This document shows, one piece after another, positions 1 to 10,434 of a stretch of DNA of 64,000 nucleotides. The stretch lies in the NCBI RefSeq assembly GCF_900215505.1, contig NZ_LT907844.1:2142501-2206500 (forward strand). The letters run 5' to 3'. The notes beneath the pieces are model-generated. The model was not told the origin of the DNA and did not search any database. It saw nothing but the letters and a program-made list of their open reading frames with translations. Source of the stretch: Cohaesibacter sp. ES.047 (GTDB lineage: Bacteria; Pseudomonadota; Alphaproteobacteria; Rhizobiales; Cohaesibacteraceae). The translations under genes were made by a program, and so were the position numbers. Every line of letters begins with the position of its first letter. The stretch's first letter is position 1.

Positions 1-57
1 CTGCTTCTAGCAAGTTGGCTTTTAACAAGAATGCAGAAGACCAAAGAGGAAACCCAG

Positions 58-684
58 ATGATCATCGCGATCGACGGACCGGCCGCTTCCGGCAAAGGCA
101 CCATGGCACGCAAGTTGGCCCAGCATCTGGGTGTTCCCCACCTCGATACCGGCCTGACCTTTCGTGCCGTTGCACACGCACTGCTCGAGGCGGGCTTGCC
201 GCTTGATGACGAGAATGTCGCCGAAGAGGTGGCACGCAAGCTGGATCTGGGCACTCTGGACCGGGATGTGCTGTCCGCCCATGCGATAGGCGAGGCAGCC
301 TCCAAGGTTGCCGTGATGCCGCGGGTGCGCACAGCACTGCTTGAAGCCCAGCGCGGGTTTGCCAATCAGCCCGGTGGCGCTGTTTTGGATGGGCGCGATA
401 TCGGCACGGTGGTGTGCCCAGATGCACCGGTGAAACTCTTTGTCACGGCGAGCCCGGAGGTTCGCGCCAGACGCCGGACCGACGAAATCGTATCGAGAGG
501 CGGAACTGCGGACTATGAGCAGGTGCTGGCCGATGTCAAAAAACGTGACGAGCGCGACAGCACCCGCGCGGTTGCGCCGCTGCTTCCGGCTGAAGATGCC
601 CACTTGCTTGACACGTCAAAATTGGATATAGAAAGCGCATTCCAGCAAGCTGTTGGCATTGTTGAGGCAGTGAAGGCTCGTTAG
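58..684 (+). CDS. cmk: Cytidylate kinase
   Basis: Phosphorylates CMP and dCMP with ATP in pyrimidine nucleotide metabolism; cytoplasmic. The protein opens [20 protein letters not shown], with the P-loop GPAASGKGT at about residues 6-14, and [14 protein letters not shown] is the conserved cmk segment. About 208 aa fits the family. The ATG at 58 is preferred over an in-frame ATG at 31 because AGAGGA at about 45-50 is well spaced for 58 and the family starts directly with the P-loop strand. rpsA follows on the same strand, the usual proteobacterial cmk-rpsA order. Confidence 0.95.
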   Translation: MIIAIDGPAASGKGTMARKLAQHLGVPHLDTGLTFRAVAHALLEAGLPLDDENVAEEVARKLDLGTLDRDVLSAHAIGEAASKVAVMPRVRTALLEAQRGFANQPGGAVLDGRDIGTVVCPDAPVKLFVTASPEVRARRRTDEIVSRGGTADYEQVLADVKKRDERDSTRAVAPLLPAEDAHLLDTSKLDIESAFQQAVGIVEAVKAR

Positions 685-1017
685 AAGTGGAAGGCGAGGG
701 TGCATCGAGCGCCCTCTTTGTCGTGTCCAATTCTGGTGGTTTTTCTCTTTTTCTTTATGCTTTCAGTGCGTTGCGTAAGGTGGCGGTATGACAGGCGGGC
801 TTTCGGGGCGTCCTTCATGCCAATGTTGCCTGTCGTCGCGGTTTGTTGGGATGCTAACAAAATTTGGCTCTTTTTCGTCCGGATGCGCGCCGGACCATTC
901 CTTTTTACCAAAGGATGGACTTGTTCTTAAGAGGAACACGGGCGGGAAAGTGCTTTGTGAAACACGAACCAATTGGCGTGACGAAGCCCTGACATGCAGG
1001 GTTATTTAGGAGATTTT
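685..1017 (+). promoter_or_regulatory. cmk-rpsA intergenic leader
   Basis: A 333-base stretch without a convincing gene. It should hold the promoter and 5' leader of rpsA. A short inverted repeat GTCCGG/CCGGAC lies at 877-895, and AGGAG at 1008-1012 is a strong ribosome site for rpsA. S1 controls its own translation in E. coli; whether this leader does so is not visible. Short ORFs here have no family resemblance. Confidence 0.45.
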
Positions 1018-2712
1018 ATGAGCGATCTTAATCCGTCTATGGAAGATTTTGCCGCGCTTCTCGACGAGTCCTTCAGCGCAGATGAGCCCCATGAGGGCTC
1101 CGTGATCAAAGGGACCGTTGTCGGCATCGAAAAAGACATGGCTGTCATCGATGTTGGCTTGAAAGTCGAAGGCCGCGTTGCTCTGAAGGAGTTTGGAGCC
1201 CAGGCAAAAGACGGTGGTATTGATATCGGTTCCGAGGTTGAAGTTTACCTCGAGCGTATCGAGAACGCGATGGGCGAAGCGGTTCTGTCCCGCGACAAGG
1301 CTCGCCGCGAAGAAAGCTGGGGCAAGCTGGAAAAAGCCTTCGAAGCAGAAGAAAAAGTCAATGGCGTTATCTTCAACCAGGTCAAGGGTGGCTTCACCGT
1401 CGATCTGGATGGCGCAGTTGCCTTCCTGCCTCGCTCGCAGGTTGACATCCGCCCTGTACGCGACGTGACCCCTCTGATGCACACCCCGCAGCCTTTCCAG
1501 ATTCTCAAAATGGACAAGCGCCGCGGCAACATCGTTGTTTCCCGTCGTGTCATTCTTGAAGAAACCCGCGCAGAATTGCGCACCGAGCTGGTCCAAAACC
1601 TCAAAGAAGGTCAGACCGTCGAGGGTGTCGTCAAGAACATCACCGATTACGGCGCATTCGTGGATCTGGGCGGCATCGACGGCCTGCTCCATGTCACCGA
1701 CATTGCATGGCGCCGCATCAACCATCCGAGCGAAGTGCTCTCCATCGGCCAGACCGTCAAGGTCCAGATCGTTCGTGTAAACCAGGAAACGCACCGCATT
1801 TCCCTGGGCATGAAACAGCTGGAAGTCGACCCATGGTCCGAAATCGAGCAGCGTTATCCGGTTGGCGAGAAGTTCACCGGCCGCGTGACCAACATCACCG
1901 ACTATGGTGCATTCCTTGAGCTGGAGCCGGGCATCGAAGGCCTGATCCACGTTTCTGAAATGTCCTGGACCAAGAAAAACGTCCATCCGGGCAAAATCGT
2001 CTCCACCTCTCAGGAAGTGGAAGTGATGATCCTGGAAGTCGATCCGGTCAAACGCCGCGTTTCTCTCGGCCTGAAACAGACCCTCGACAATCCGTGGGCT
2101 GTCTTCGCTGAAACCCATCCTTCCGGCACCGTTGTCGAAGGCGAAGTCAAGAACAAGACCGAATTCGGTCTCTTCATTGGCCTCGAAGGCGAAGTCGACG
2201 GCATGGTTCACCTTTCCGACCTGGACTGGAACCGTCCTGGCGAGCAGGTTCTCGAAGAATTCAACAAGGGCGACGTTGTCAAAGCCGTTATCCTTGATGT
2301 TGATGTCGAGAAAGAACGCATTTCCCTTGGTATCAAGCAGCTTGAAAGCGATCCGTTCGAGGATGCATCCGGCGACTTGAAACGGGGTGCTATCGTGACC
2401 TGCGAAATCACCGAAGTGAAAGAAAACGGTCTGGAAGTCAAAGTTGTCGACAGCGACATGACCGCCTTCATTCGCCGTGGTGATCTGGCCCGCGACCGCG
2501 CTGATCAGCGCACCGACCGCTTCCAGGTTGGTGAAAAGATCGATGCGCGTATCACGCAGTTCGACAAGAAAAACCGCAAGCTCGGCGTCTCCATCAAGGC
2601 TCTGGAAGTTGCAGAAGAGAAAGAAGCCATTGCACAGTTCGGATCTTCCGATGCTGGCGCATCCCTTGGCGACATTCTTGGCGCAGCCCTCAAAGCCCGC
2701 GACGACGACTAA
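1018..2712 (+). CDS. rpsA: 30S ribosomal protein S1
   Basis: Ribosomal protein S1 binds mRNA and brings it to the 30S subunit for initiation. The 564-aa product, starting [19 protein letters not shown], has six successive S1/OB-fold repeats, with signatures such as [19 protein letters not shown] and [20 protein letters not shown] each followed by a RISLGMKQL-like end. The ATG at 1018 is chosen because AGGAG lies 5 bases upstream and matches S1 N-termini; an alternative start at 994 has no such site. It lies after cmk and is closed by a strong terminator. Confidence 0.97.
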   Translation: MSDLNPSMEDFAALLDESFSADEPHEGSVIKGTVVGIEKDMAVIDVGLKVEGRVALKEFGAQAKDGGIDIGSEVEVYLERIENAMGEAVLSRDKARREESWGKLEKAFEAEEKVNGVIFNQVKGGFTVDLDGAVAFLPRSQVDIRPVRDVTPLMHTPQPFQILKMDKRRGNIVVSRRVILEETRAELRTELVQNLKEGQTVEGVVKNITDYGAFVDLGGIDGLLHVTDIAWRRINHPSEVLSIGQTVKVQIVRVNQETHRISLGMKQLEVDPWSEIEQRYPVGEKFTGRVTNITDYGAFLELEPGIEGLIHVSEMSWTKKNVHPGKIVSTSQEVEVMILEVDPVKRRVSLGLKQTLDNPWAVFAETHPSGTVVEGEVKNKTEFGLFIGLEGEVDGMVHLSDLDWNRPGEQVLEEFNKGDVVKAVILDVDVEKERISLGIKQLESDPFEDASGDLKRGAIVTCEITEVKENGLEVKVVDSDMTAFIRRGDLARDRADQRTDRFQVGEKIDARITQFDKKNRKLGVSIKALEVAEEKEAIAQFGSSDAGASLGDILGAALKARDDD

Positions 2713-2749
2713 GAGCAGCCTTCGTCCTTTACGGACCGAAGAAAGATAT

Positions 2750-2784
2750 AAAAACCGCGGGTGCACATGCCCCGCGGTTTTTTT
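2750..2784 (+). terminator. rpsA intrinsic terminator
   Basis: GC-rich inverted repeat CCGCGGG / CCCCGCGG around a short TGCACATG loop, preceded by A and followed by seven T, 38 bases after the rpsA stop. A textbook Rho-independent terminator. Confidence 0.9.
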
Positions 2785-2977
2785 CTGAAGCCTGTCCCAA
2801 AACGGGCGTTGAAAATCTGGCGTTTCACGAAGACGTCAAGTTTTTTCAAACCCTTTTCCGATATGCGTCGATATAGGCGTTGCAAATGACATGGGTCCGG
2901 GCGATAAATCGGCAGGCAGTGAAACGACGCCTTTGTAGAACGACACAATCGGCTTTTCAGCCTCAAGGGAACGCAAT

Positions 2978-3940
2978 ATGGTATTCGATGCGGATCATTT
3001 GGTGGAGCGAAGACAGATGCGGCGCAAGCTCTCGACATGGCGGATTGTTGCGATTCTTTCGCTGATTGCGCTCGTCGTCGGCTTTGGATTGTTCGCCGTC
3101 TTCGATGGCGCCGAGCAAAAGCAGAGCAAGGATCACATCGCTAAGGTGACTTTCGATGGCGTCATTTTGGGGGAAACCCGCAAGATCAAGCTGCTTGAAG
3201 AGCTTGCCGAATCCGACAAGGTAAAAGGCGTCGTCGTATCGATTAACAGCCCAGGCGGAGCAACCTCCGGCGGCGAAGCGCTGTATGACGCACTCGTCAA
3301 GCTGGGCAAGAAGAAACCGATGGTCACCAGCATGGATGCCTTGGCGGCCTCTGCTGGCTATATGATTGCGTTGCCCGCCGAACGGATATTCGCGCGCCGG
3401 TCTTCAATTACAGGCTCCATTGGCGTGATTTTTCAGTATACCGACATCACCGAGCTGATGAAAAAGGTTGGCGTTGAAATGCGCGCCATCAAGAGCGCAC
3501 CTCTCAAAGCCGAACCCAATCCGTTCTCGCCCCATAGCGACGAAGCCGAGGCGATGATCGCCAACATGATTGATGATTCCTATCAGTGGTTCGTCGATCT
3601 GGTGACAAAGCACCGTCCGTTTGACCGGGCGCGCGCTCTGGAGCTGGCTGACGGACGCGTCGTGACCGGTGGTCAGGCGGTCGATTTGCAGCTCGTGGAC
3701 GAGTTGGGTGGCCCCGAAGCGGCGAAGGACTGGCTGCTGCGCGAGCACGATCTGCCAGCCGATCTTGAGCTCGTGGAATGGAAGCCTGCACCACTAAGGG
3801 ATAACCTTCCGTTCGGTCTGGCGAGCAGAATTGTGGCAAATTGGCTGCCAGAACCGATTCTCGAACTGTTTGAAACACGAAATCAGGTCGGAAAACTTGA
3901 CGGACTGGTCTCAGTTTGGCAGGCTCAAAAAACCAAATAA
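2978..3940 (+). CDS. sppA: Signal peptide peptidase SppA (S49 family)
   Basis: Membrane-anchored serine protease that degrades cleaved signal peptides. At 320 aa it is the single-domain form. A transmembrane anchor spans about residues 22-42. The S49 core includes VVVSINSPGGATSGGEALY, then ALAASAGYMIA with likely nucleophile Ser125, and IKSAPLKAEPNPF with likely general base Lys177, assigned by position in the family. AAGGGA at 2965-2970 supports the ATG at 2978. ihfB and a LapA-domain gene follow on the same strand, the usual alphaproteobacterial neighbours. Confidence 0.92.
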   Translation: MVFDADHLVERRQMRRKLSTWRIVAILSLIALVVGFGLFAVFDGAEQKQSKDHIAKVTFDGVILGETRKIKLLEELAESDKVKGVVVSINSPGGATSGGEALYDALVKLGKKKPMVTSMDALAASAGYMIALPAERIFARRSSITGSIGVIFQYTDITELMKKVGVEMRAIKSAPLKAEPNPFSPHSDEAEAMIANMIDDSYQWFVDLVTKHRPFDRARALELADGRVVTGGQAVDLQLVDELGGPEAAKDWLLREHDLPADLELVEWKPAPLRDNLPFGLASRIVANWLPEPILELFETRNQVGKLDGLVSVWQAQKTK

Positions 3941-4047
3941 TAAGAGCACATTACGGTTGACGGAAGACAGTAGGGCCAGCAGCATACGTAGTAGACCGGT
4001 TCCAAGGCGTGATTCCGGAAAAATAGTATGATGAAGGGGAGCGGACG

Positions 4048-4341
4048 ATGATTAAGTCCGAATTGGTACAGCATATCGCAGAACAGAATCCACATCTCTA
4101 CCAACGGGACGTGGAACACATCGTCAATGCTATTCTCGACGAGATTTCCGACGCGCTTGCGCGTGGGGATCGTGTCGAGCTTCGAGGCTTTGGCGCATTT
4201 TCCGTCAAGAATCGACCGGCAAGGGTCGGCCGCAACCCCCGGACTGGGGAGAAGGTGCCCGTGGCGGAAAAATATGTGCCCTTCTTCAAGACCGGCAAGG
4301 AAATGCGCGAACGCCTGAATGATGGCGAAGATACCGAATAA
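4048..4341 (+). CDS. ihfB: Integration host factor subunit beta
   Basis: DNA-bending nucleoid protein, partner of IhfA. The 97-aa product begins [20 protein letters not shown] and has the HU/IHF signature [20 protein letters not shown], with the conserved Pro at the arm tip that intercalates into [11 protein letters not shown] with the VELRGFGAF strand fits IhfB better than HU. AAGGGGA at 4034-4040 is a good ribosome site. It lies between sppA and the LapA-domain gene, with short gaps that suggest co-transcription. Confidence 0.93.
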   Translation: MIKSELVQHIAEQNPHLYQRDVEHIVNAILDEISDALARGDRVELRGFGAFSVKNRPARVGRNPRTGEKVPVAEKYVPFFKTGKEMRERLNDGEDTE

Positions 4342-4377
4342 GCGCCTTTTCGTGCCCAGCCAGGATTCGATAAGATT

Positions 4378-4773
4378 ATGAAAATTCTCAAGCGCCTGCT
4401 TCAGCTGTTGATTCTGCTGCCAGTCGGTATTGTGGTTGTCTCGCTTGCCGTCGCCAATCGTCACGACGTCAAGCTCGCGCTCGATCCGTTTTCACCCGAA
4501 CAGCCGGCGCTTGATTTCTCGATTCCCCTTTACTTTGTCATCTTCGGAGCCCTTCTGATCGGCGTTCTGATTGGCGGCTTCATGGCTTGGCTCAAACAGG
4601 GGCGTCACCGCCGCACAGCCCGTGAAAAGCGCTATGAAGCCCAGAAATGGCGCAATGAAGCGGATCGACAGCAGAAGCGTATGGAAAAACTGGTAACCGA
4701 CACCAAAGGCGATGCGCCCAAGCTGTCCGCTCCGGCGTCTTCCAGCAAGGACATTGCAAATTCAGCCGCCTGA
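4378..4773 (+). CDS. LapA/DUF1049-domain membrane protein
   Basis: A 131-aa inner-membrane protein with a LapA domain. Two hydrophobic segments, about residues 8-26 and 48-71, flank a short loop containing AVANRHDVKLALDP, the usual LapA pattern. A basic helical cytoplasmic tail rich in Arg, Lys and Gln follows, perhaps a coiled coil. In E. coli LapA works with LapB in LPS assembly control; transfer of that role to alphaproteobacteria is inference. It is the last gene of the sppA-ihfB unit and is followed by a hairpin terminator. Confidence 0.8.
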   Translation: MKILKRLLQLLILLPVGIVVVSLAVANRHDVKLALDPFSPEQPALDFSIPLYFVIFGALLIGVLIGGFMAWLKQGRHRRTAREKRYEAQKWRNEADRQQKRMEKLVTDTKGDAPKLSAPASSSKDIANSAA

Positions 4774-4834
4774 GGGCGCTGCGACCCGGCCTTTAAGGGG
4801 AATGTGGGAGCGACCGTTGGGTCAACAGCAAACG

Positions 4835-4866
4835 AATGCCAGCCGAACAGGCTGGCATTGTTGTTT
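4835..4866 (+). terminator. Terminator after lapA-domain gene
   Basis: Perfect 10-base inverted repeat AATGCCAGCC / GGCTGGCATT with loop GAACA, then GTTGTTT. It probably ends the sppA-ihfB-lapA transcript. Confidence 0.8.
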
Positions 4867-5024
4867 CCAAGCCTGATTCTGATCGAAAGTTCACCAAGTT
4901 GTTTTCGAAATCCGAATGGGATTTGCTCAATCACCCAAAATGCCCTAACACTTTAGTCGGCCAGTCATCGTGTCAGGGATGAACGGGCCCGTCCGATTGA
5001 CTATAAAAACAGGAGAGCGTTGCG

Positions 5025-5996
5025 ATGCTGGTATTGTCTGCGAAAGATGTCGGGGAAGCCATGGATTATGTCAGCCTGACCAGTGCGTTGCGACAGGCCT
5101 TTCGCTCGCAGATCGTCACACCGGTCCGCCATCATCATACGATTGATCTGCCTGATCAGGCCAATGCAACCTTGCTCATGATGCCCGCATGGAAAGATGC
5201 AAAAGCGGTTGGAACATCCAGCGGTGGCTATCTCGGCATCAAGATCCTGACGGTCTATCCCGATAACGAGACCCGCGCGCTCAAGCCATCCATTCTGGGA
5301 ACCTACCTTCTGCTTGATGGTGCGAATGGTGAGGTCAAGGCAATACTCGATGGCCCGACCCTGACGGTCTGGCGCACGGCCTGTGCGTCTGCGCTTGCTG
5401 CAGACTTTTTGGCGCGGCCCGATTCTGCCTCGTTGCTGATGGTTGGCACGGGGGCCCTGTCGAGCCATCTCATCCGCGCCCATTGTGCCGTTCGCCCGAT
5501 CAAGAAGGTCACCATCTGGGGCCGCAATCCCGAAAAGGCAATGGCCTTGTCCGAGCGGGTTGCCGATCTGGGGCTTGATATTTGCGTAACCGAGGATCTG
5601 GAAGCTGCTGCCAAAGCGGCTGACGTCATCTCCTGTGCTACGATGTCCCCAACCCCGATCATCAAAGGGGAGTGGCTGACGCCGGGAACCCATCTCGATC
5701 TCGTTGGGGCTTTTCGGCCCGATATGCGCGAATCCGACGATGAAGCGATCCGCCGCTCGCGCGTTTACGTAGACACTCTTGCAGGCGCGACCAAGGAGGG
5801 GGGAGACATCACCCAGCCGATCGCGTCCAACGTGCTCGATCTTGATGACATTCGCGGCGATCTGTTCGGCCTGTGTCAGGACAAGTGCAGCGCGCGCTGG
5901 GGTGACGAGGACATCACCCTGTTCAAGTCCGTGGGAACGGCCCTTGAGGATCTATCCGCTGCGCAATATGTTTACGAGAAGGTCTCTGCCGATTAA
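5025..5996 (+). CDS. Ornithine cyclodeaminase / mu-crystallin family protein
   Basis: NAD(P)-dependent enzyme of the ornithine cyclodeaminase/mu-crystallin family, 323 aa. Family features: GVKILTVYPDN-like strand (IKILTVYPDN), LDGPTLTVWRTACASALAA, a Rossmann motif VGTGALSSHLIRAH at about residues 144-157, and HLDLVGAFRPDMRESD. The FRPDMRE signature also occurs in alanine dehydrogenases and delta1-pyrroline-2-carboxylate reductases, so true ornithine deamination is not certain. AGGAG lies just upstream of the ATG. It is a single gene between the lapA terminator and trpF. Confidence 0.85.
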   Translation: MLVLSAKDVGEAMDYVSLTSALRQAFRSQIVTPVRHHHTIDLPDQANATLLMMPAWKDAKAVGTSSGGYLGIKILTVYPDNETRALKPSILGTYLLLDGANGEVKAILDGPTLTVWRTACASALAADFLARPDSASLLMVGTGALSSHLIRAHCAVRPIKKVTIWGRNPEKAMALSERVADLGLDICVTEDLEAAAKAADVISCATMSPTPIIKGEWLTPGTHLDLVGAFRPDMRESDDEAIRRSRVYVDTLAGATKEGGDITQPIASNVLDLDDIRGDLFGLCQDKCSARWGDEDITLFKSVGTALEDLSAAQYVYEKVSAD

Positions 5997-6062
5997 GCAA
6001 GCTGTTTGAGCGCACCGGCAGGAGCGAGACAAGACAAAGTCATTGCAAGGAGCCTGCGGGCA

Positions 6063-6716
6063 ATGTATGTAAAAATCTGCGGCCTATCGACGCCCGGTAC
6101 GATTGAGGCAGGCTTGCAAGCAGGTGCCAACTGGATTGGATTTGTCTTTTTTCCAAAAAGCCCGAGGCATGTAGGATATGGGAAAGCGAAGGAACTGGTG
6201 GGTCCGGTACGCGGCAAAGCGTCCATAGTCGCCCTCACTGTCAATGCGAGTGACGATGAGCTTGAGGCCATCGACCGGTCGATCAATCCCGATATCTGGC
6301 AGTTGCACGGCTCCGAGAGCCCTGAACGTGTCCGTGAAATCAAACAGCGCTATGGCCGTCCGGTCATGAAGGCGCTGACCATCCGGGATAGGGAAGATCT
6401 TGCTGCCATCTCTCGATATGAAGAGGCTTGCGATATCTTCCTGTTCGATGCCAAACCGCCCACGGATTCCAAAACGGACCTCCCCGGCGGCAATGGCATC
6501 GCCTTTGACTGGCGTTTGATTGAAAATCTCAAGCTCAAGAAACCCTTCGTTCTGGCAGGCGGGCTCGATCCGGACAATGTATCGGAAGCCATTCGCCTGA
6601 CCCGCCCGCAAGGGGTCGACGTCTCAAGCGGCATTGAAAGCGCGCCGGGCATCAAGGACCGGCAGAAGATTGTTGATTTTGTTCAAAGAGCAAAGCAGGC
6701 CGCGCAAGATTTCTAA
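6063..6716 (+). CDS. trpF: Phosphoribosylanthranilate isomerase
   Basis: Converts N-(5-phosphoribosyl)anthranilate to CdRP in tryptophan synthesis. A TIM-barrel protein of 217 aa starting MYVKICGLSTPGTIEAGLQA; KICGL holds the catalytic Cys, and the phosphate-binding end is FVLAGGLDPDNVSEAI then GVDVSSGIE. ATG 6063 is preferred over an earlier in-frame start because AAGGAG lies at 6047-6052 and the family starts at this point. trpB and trpA follow closely. Confidence 0.95.
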   Translation: MYVKICGLSTPGTIEAGLQAGANWIGFVFFPKSPRHVGYGKAKELVGPVRGKASIVALTVNASDDELEAIDRSINPDIWQLHGSESPERVREIKQRYGRPVMKALTIRDREDLAAISRYEEACDIFLFDAKPPTDSKTDLPGGNGIAFDWRLIENLKLKKPFVLAGGLDPDNVSEAIRLTRPQGVDVSSGIESAPGIKDRQKIVDFVQRAKQAAQDF

Positions 6717-6758
6717 AGCCTGCTCGCTTTGAACCAAGCGATGAGCAAGGACTTTTCC

Positions 6759-7988
6759 ATGACCACCTCCACTCTGCCCAACAGCATGAGCCAGGGCCCT
6801 GATGCCCGAGGGTTCTTTGGCATCTATGGCGGCCAGTTTGTCTCCGAGACATTGATGCCGCTCATTCTCGATCTCGAGAAAGCCTACACCGAAGCGATGG
6901 CGGATCCAGCCTTTCACGAGGAACTCGCCGACCTTCACAAAAACTATGTCGGCCGTCAGAGCCCGCTTTATTTTGCCGAGCGCCTGACCGACGAGCTTGG
7001 CGGCGCCAAGATCTATCTCAAGCGCGAGGAACTGAACCACACCGGCAGCCACAAGATCAACAACTGCCTTGGCCAGATCCTGCTCGCCAAGCGTATGGGC
7101 AAGACCCGCATCATCGCCGAGACCGGAGCCGGTCAGCATGGTGTGGCAACGGCGACTGTTTGCGCCCGCTTTGGTTTTCCTTGTGAGGTCTACATGGGCG
7201 CGACCGACGTTGAACGGCAGGCCCCGAACGTTTTCCGCATGGAACTGCTCGGCGGCAAGGTCAATCCGGTCACGGCCGGGGCAGGGACCCTCAAGGACGC
7301 TATGAACGAAGCCTTGCGCGACTGGGTCACCAACGTCGAGGACACCTATTATATCATCGGCACCGCCGCCGGACCGCACCCCTATCCTCAGCTGGTGCGC
7401 GACTTCCAGTCGATCATCGGTCAGGAAGTCAAGGAACAGATGATGGCCGCCGAAGGCCGCTTGCCGGATATGCTGTGCGCCTGTCTGGGTGGCGGCTCCA
7501 ATGCCATCGGTCTTTTCCATCCCTTCCTTGAGGATACCGATGTTCAGATCGTCGGTGTCGAAGCGGCAGGACACGGGCTTGATACTGAGGCTCATTGCGC
7601 CTCGCTCAATGCGGGCAAACCGGGTGTGCTCCATGGCAACCGGACCTACCTGCTTCAGGATGCGGATGGCCAGATTCAGGAAGGCCACTCCATCTCTGCC
7701 GGTCTCGACTATCCCGGCATCGGGCCAGAGCATTCCTTCCTTCGCGATTCTGGCCGTGTCGAGTATGTCTCGGCCACGGACACCGAGGCGCTCGATGCGT
7801 TCCAGCTTTTGTGCCGGACCGAGGGCATCATTCCGGCGCTTGAATCGTCCCATGCCATCGCCGAAGTGGTCAAGCGCGCCCCGACGATGGACAAAGACCA
7901 GATCATCGTGATCAACCTTTCGGGTCGCGGCGACAAGGACGTGAACACCGTCAGCAAATATCTCGGCCAGGGTTCGGTCTCGGAATAA
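6759..7988 (+). CDS. trpB: Tryptophan synthase beta chain
   Basis: PLP enzyme that joins indole and serine, working as an alpha2-beta2 complex with TrpA. The 409-aa product contains [12 protein letters not shown], the PLP-lysine motif HTGSHKINN, the [11 protein letters not shown] segment, and the glycine-rich phosphate site [15 protein letters not shown] at 6747-6751 supports ATG 6759; a TTG at 6729 and an ATG at 6741 are in frame but less well placed. It lies between trpF and trpA. Confidence 0.97.
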   Translation: MTTSTLPNSMSQGPDARGFFGIYGGQFVSETLMPLILDLEKAYTEAMADPAFHEELADLHKNYVGRQSPLYFAERLTDELGGAKIYLKREELNHTGSHKINNCLGQILLAKRMGKTRIIAETGAGQHGVATATVCARFGFPCEVYMGATDVERQAPNVFRMELLGGKVNPVTAGAGTLKDAMNEALRDWVTNVEDTYYIIGTAAGPHPYPQLVRDFQSIIGQEVKEQMMAAEGRLPDMLCACLGGGSNAIGLFHPFLEDTDVQIVGVEAAGHGLDTEAHCASLNAGKPGVLHGNRTYLLQDADGQIQEGHSISAGLDYPGIGPEHSFLRDSGRVEYVSATDTEALDAFQLLCRTEGIIPALESSHAIAEVVKRAPTMDKDQIIVINLSGRGDKDVNTVSKYLGQGSVSE

Positions 7989-8006
7989 GCAGCAGGAAGA
8001 AAAGCA

Positions 8007-8837
8007 ATGGAACAGACACGTATCGATACCCGCTTTGCTGCCTGCAAGGCTGAAAACCGTCCCGCGCTCGTTGGCTTTATCACCGCAGGCGACCCGGATC
8101 TGGGCACCTCGCTCGAGATCCTCAAGGCGATGCCCAAATCCGGTGTTGATGTCATCGAACTGGGAATGCCCTTCTCCGATCCCATGGCCGAGGGCGTCCC
8201 CATCCAGCTCGCCACCCAGCGCGCCATGGCCGGCGGTCAGACGATGGAAAAGACGCTCCAGATGGTGCGCGATTTCCGCCAAGGGGACAACGACACCCCG
8301 ATCATCCTGATGGGCTATTACAATCCCATCTATATCTGGGGCTCGGAAAAATTTGTAGCCGATGCCAAGGCGGCCGGTGCTGATGGCCTGATCGTTGTCG
8401 ATCTGCCACCTGAGCATGATGACGAACTCTGCCTGCCTGCCAGAAAAGGCGGGCTCAACTTCATTCGTCTTGCCACCCCGACCACCGATGACAAGCGACT
8501 GCCGAAGGTTCTCCAGAATACGTCCGGCTTTGTCTATTATGTCTCGGTCACCGGCATCACCGGCTCGGGCGCACTCGATTCTGAAAAGGTCGCCCTCGCG
8601 GTGGACCGCATCAAAGGACACACCGATCTGCCCGTGGCTGTGGGCTTTGGCGTCAAGTCACCGGATCAGGCTGAGGCCGTTGGCCGCAACGCGGATGGGG
8701 TCGTGGTTGGCTCCGTGTTGGTCAATGCCATCAAGGACAGCCTTGATGCCAATGGCAAGGCGACGGCAACCACCGTCTCCGCCGTAACGGACATCACGTC
8801 CGGTTTGGCCGAAGGATGCCGCAAGGCGCGCGCCTGA
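8007..8837 (+). CDS. trpA: Tryptophan synthase alpha chain
   Basis: Releases indole from indole-3-glycerol phosphate and channels it to TrpB. TIM barrel of 276 aa with [13 protein letters not shown] near the N-terminus, [15 protein letters not shown] carrying the catalytic Glu, and [14 protein letters not shown] with the catalytic Asp. The phosphate-binding [10 protein letters not shown] follows. It starts 18 bases after trpB, so the two are probably coupled. A hairpin terminator lies about 60 bases after the stop. Confidence 0.97.
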   Translation: MEQTRIDTRFAACKAENRPALVGFITAGDPDLGTSLEILKAMPKSGVDVIELGMPFSDPMAEGVPIQLATQRAMAGGQTMEKTLQMVRDFRQGDNDTPIILMGYYNPIYIWGSEKFVADAKAAGADGLIVVDLPPEHDDELCLPARKGGLNFIRLATPTTDDKRLPKVLQNTSGFVYYVSVTGITGSGALDSEKVALAVDRIKGHTDLPVAVGFGVKSPDQAEAVGRNADGVVVGSVLVNAIKDSLDANGKATATTVSAVTDITSGLAEGCRKARA

Positions 8838-8895
8838 TGGGATGGCTCATTGGGCCGAAGACCGGCTGGGCTCAACCGGCGTGATCATAAAAATA

Positions 8896-8930
8896 GACCG
8901 GAGGTTGAGACAGCCTCCGGTTAAGTTTAT
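8896..8930 (+). terminator. Terminator after trpA
   Basis: CCGGAGG at 8898-8904 pairs with CCTCCGG at 8914-8920 around a 9-base loop, then TTAAGTTT. A moderate intrinsic terminator separating trpFBA from accD. Confidence 0.65.
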
Positions 8931-9211
8931 TAAAGGTGCATTGGGAAAAAGCGGCCTTCCGTTGAAATTTACCCGTGCCATAGACATATTTGAATGATAA
9001 AGATTGGCAACGTCATAGAGTGGCGTCCGCAGATTATATCCCCTGTAGGGCCGCCCCTTGCTATGACGTCGATTTGAAATTTGTGGTGCCGAGCCCCGCA
9101 ATGGAGCGGGTTGGCACAGTCCACGCCAAGAGCCAGCCTTGATCGCAAAGCGATCGGCCTGTGCAAAGAGCGAGGGCGCTATCCCGCCATTGGGACAAAA
9201 GGAATTGGTTC
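8931..9211 (+). promoter_or_regulatory. Upstream region of accD
   Basis: With the terminator before it, the trpA-accD gap is 374 bases. No gene is supported here. It should hold the accD promoter. AAAAGGA at 9197-9203 is the accD ribosome site. No clear operator was recognised. Confidence 0.4.
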
Positions 9212-10225
9212 GTGAACTGGATTAACACTGTCGTTCGCCCGAAAATTCGCTCTATCCTGAACCGTCGAGATACCCCGGAAAATCTCTGGATCAAATGTCC
9301 GGTTACCGGTGAAATGGTGTTCCACAGGGATTTGGAGCATAACCAGTATGTGGTGCCCAATTCCGACTTCCATATGCGCATCAATGCCACCCAGCGCTTC
9401 AGCTATTTCTTCGACAAGAACGATTACACCCTTGTGGACCTGCCGGAAGTGGCGGTTGATCCGCTCAAGTTCCGAGACGTAAAGCGCTACTCCGACCGCA
9501 TGAAAGATGCGCGCGCCAAATCCGGACGCCGGGATTCGGTGGTCGTCGCGCAAGGCGAGGTCGAAGGCCTTTACATGACGGCAGCGGTTCAGGACTTCAC
9601 CTTCCTGGCCGGATCGCTCGGCATGGCCGCAGGCGAAGCGCTGATTACCGGCATGATGAAAGCGGTCGCGGACAAGACGCCGTTTGTGCTGTTCACCGCG
9701 TCAGGTGGCGCGCGCATGCAGGAGGGCATTCTTTCCCTGATGCAGATGCCGCGTGTCACTGTGGCTGTGCAGTCCCTGCGCGAGGCCGGATTGCCCTATA
9801 TCGTGGTTCTCACCGATCCGACCACGGGCGGCGTGACAGCCTCTTATGCCATGCTTGGCGACATTCAGCTGGCAGAGCCCGGCGCCCTCATTGGCTTTGC
9901 CGGACAGCGTGTGATCGAACAGACCATCCGCGAAAAACTGCCAGAAGGCTTCCAGCGCGCCGAATATCTCAAGGAACACGGCATGGTGGACATGGTCGTC
10001 CATCGCCATGAGCTCAAATCCGTCATTGCGCGCTTGTGCCGCTTCTTCACCAACACGCCGACACCTGATCCTGTGGATGAGGACGAGGTGCTGCTGCTAA
10101 CAGACGAAACCCTGCCCGAGGCAGAGGCGCCTGAAGCTACGGCAGCCGAAGCTGTGGACACCGCCAAAGAAGCTGATGAGAAGAAAGAAACCCCGGCCCC
10201 GGACGAAGACAAGAAAGCCGATTGA
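9212..10225 (+). CDS. accD: Acetyl-CoA carboxylase carboxyltransferase subunit beta
   Basis: Beta subunit of the carboxyltransferase that moves CO2 from biotin to acetyl-CoA, making malonyl-CoA. The GTG at 9212 gives [16 protein letters not shown], the usual AccD N-terminus, 8 bases after AAAAGGA; 337 aa. The crotonase-fold core has [10 protein letters not shown] and [17 protein letters not shown]. The N-terminal zinc finger is degenerate: the first Cys remains in IKCPVTGE, but the other three expected Cys positions are Thr, Val and Ser, as in other rhizobial AccD proteins. The C-terminal tail is acidic and Ala-rich. folC follows. Confidence 0.95.
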   Translation: MNWINTVVRPKIRSILNRRDTPENLWIKCPVTGEMVFHRDLEHNQYVVPNSDFHMRINATQRFSYFFDKNDYTLVDLPEVAVDPLKFRDVKRYSDRMKDARAKSGRRDSVVVAQGEVEGLYMTAAVQDFTFLAGSLGMAAGEALITGMMKAVADKTPFVLFTASGGARMQEGILSLMQMPRVTVAVQSLREAGLPYIVVLTDPTTGGVTASYAMLGDIQLAEPGALIGFAGQRVIEQTIREKLPEGFQRAEYLKEHGMVDMVVHRHELKSVIARLCRFFTNTPTPDPVDEDEVLLLTDETLPEAEAPEATAAEAVDTAKEADEKKETPAPDEDKKAD

Positions 10226-10434
10226 TTGTCTCGGGAGTGGGCCGAACAAAACCGCTCCCGTTGCACGGCCTCAATGAGAGCCGAAATACCTGCATCCTGC
10301 GCTTGATCAAGCGTGGGATGTTCTCTATTGAGGGCCGAATAAAACCACTGAATCCGGGTCCGTCCGGCCACCGTCAAACCGGCATCTGCGCGACCCACGT
10401 GTGATCCCCCGACGCCAGTACAAGAAGACCTGCC

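Noticed and set aside
1006-2766. A 586-aa open frame opposite rpsA
   Set aside because: Antisense shadow of rpsA; amino-acid make-up is not protein-like and no motif is seen.
6624-8621. A 665-aa open frame on the - strand over trpB and trpA
   Set aside because: It is the antisense shadow of two clear enzymes in GC-rich DNA and has no domain of its own.
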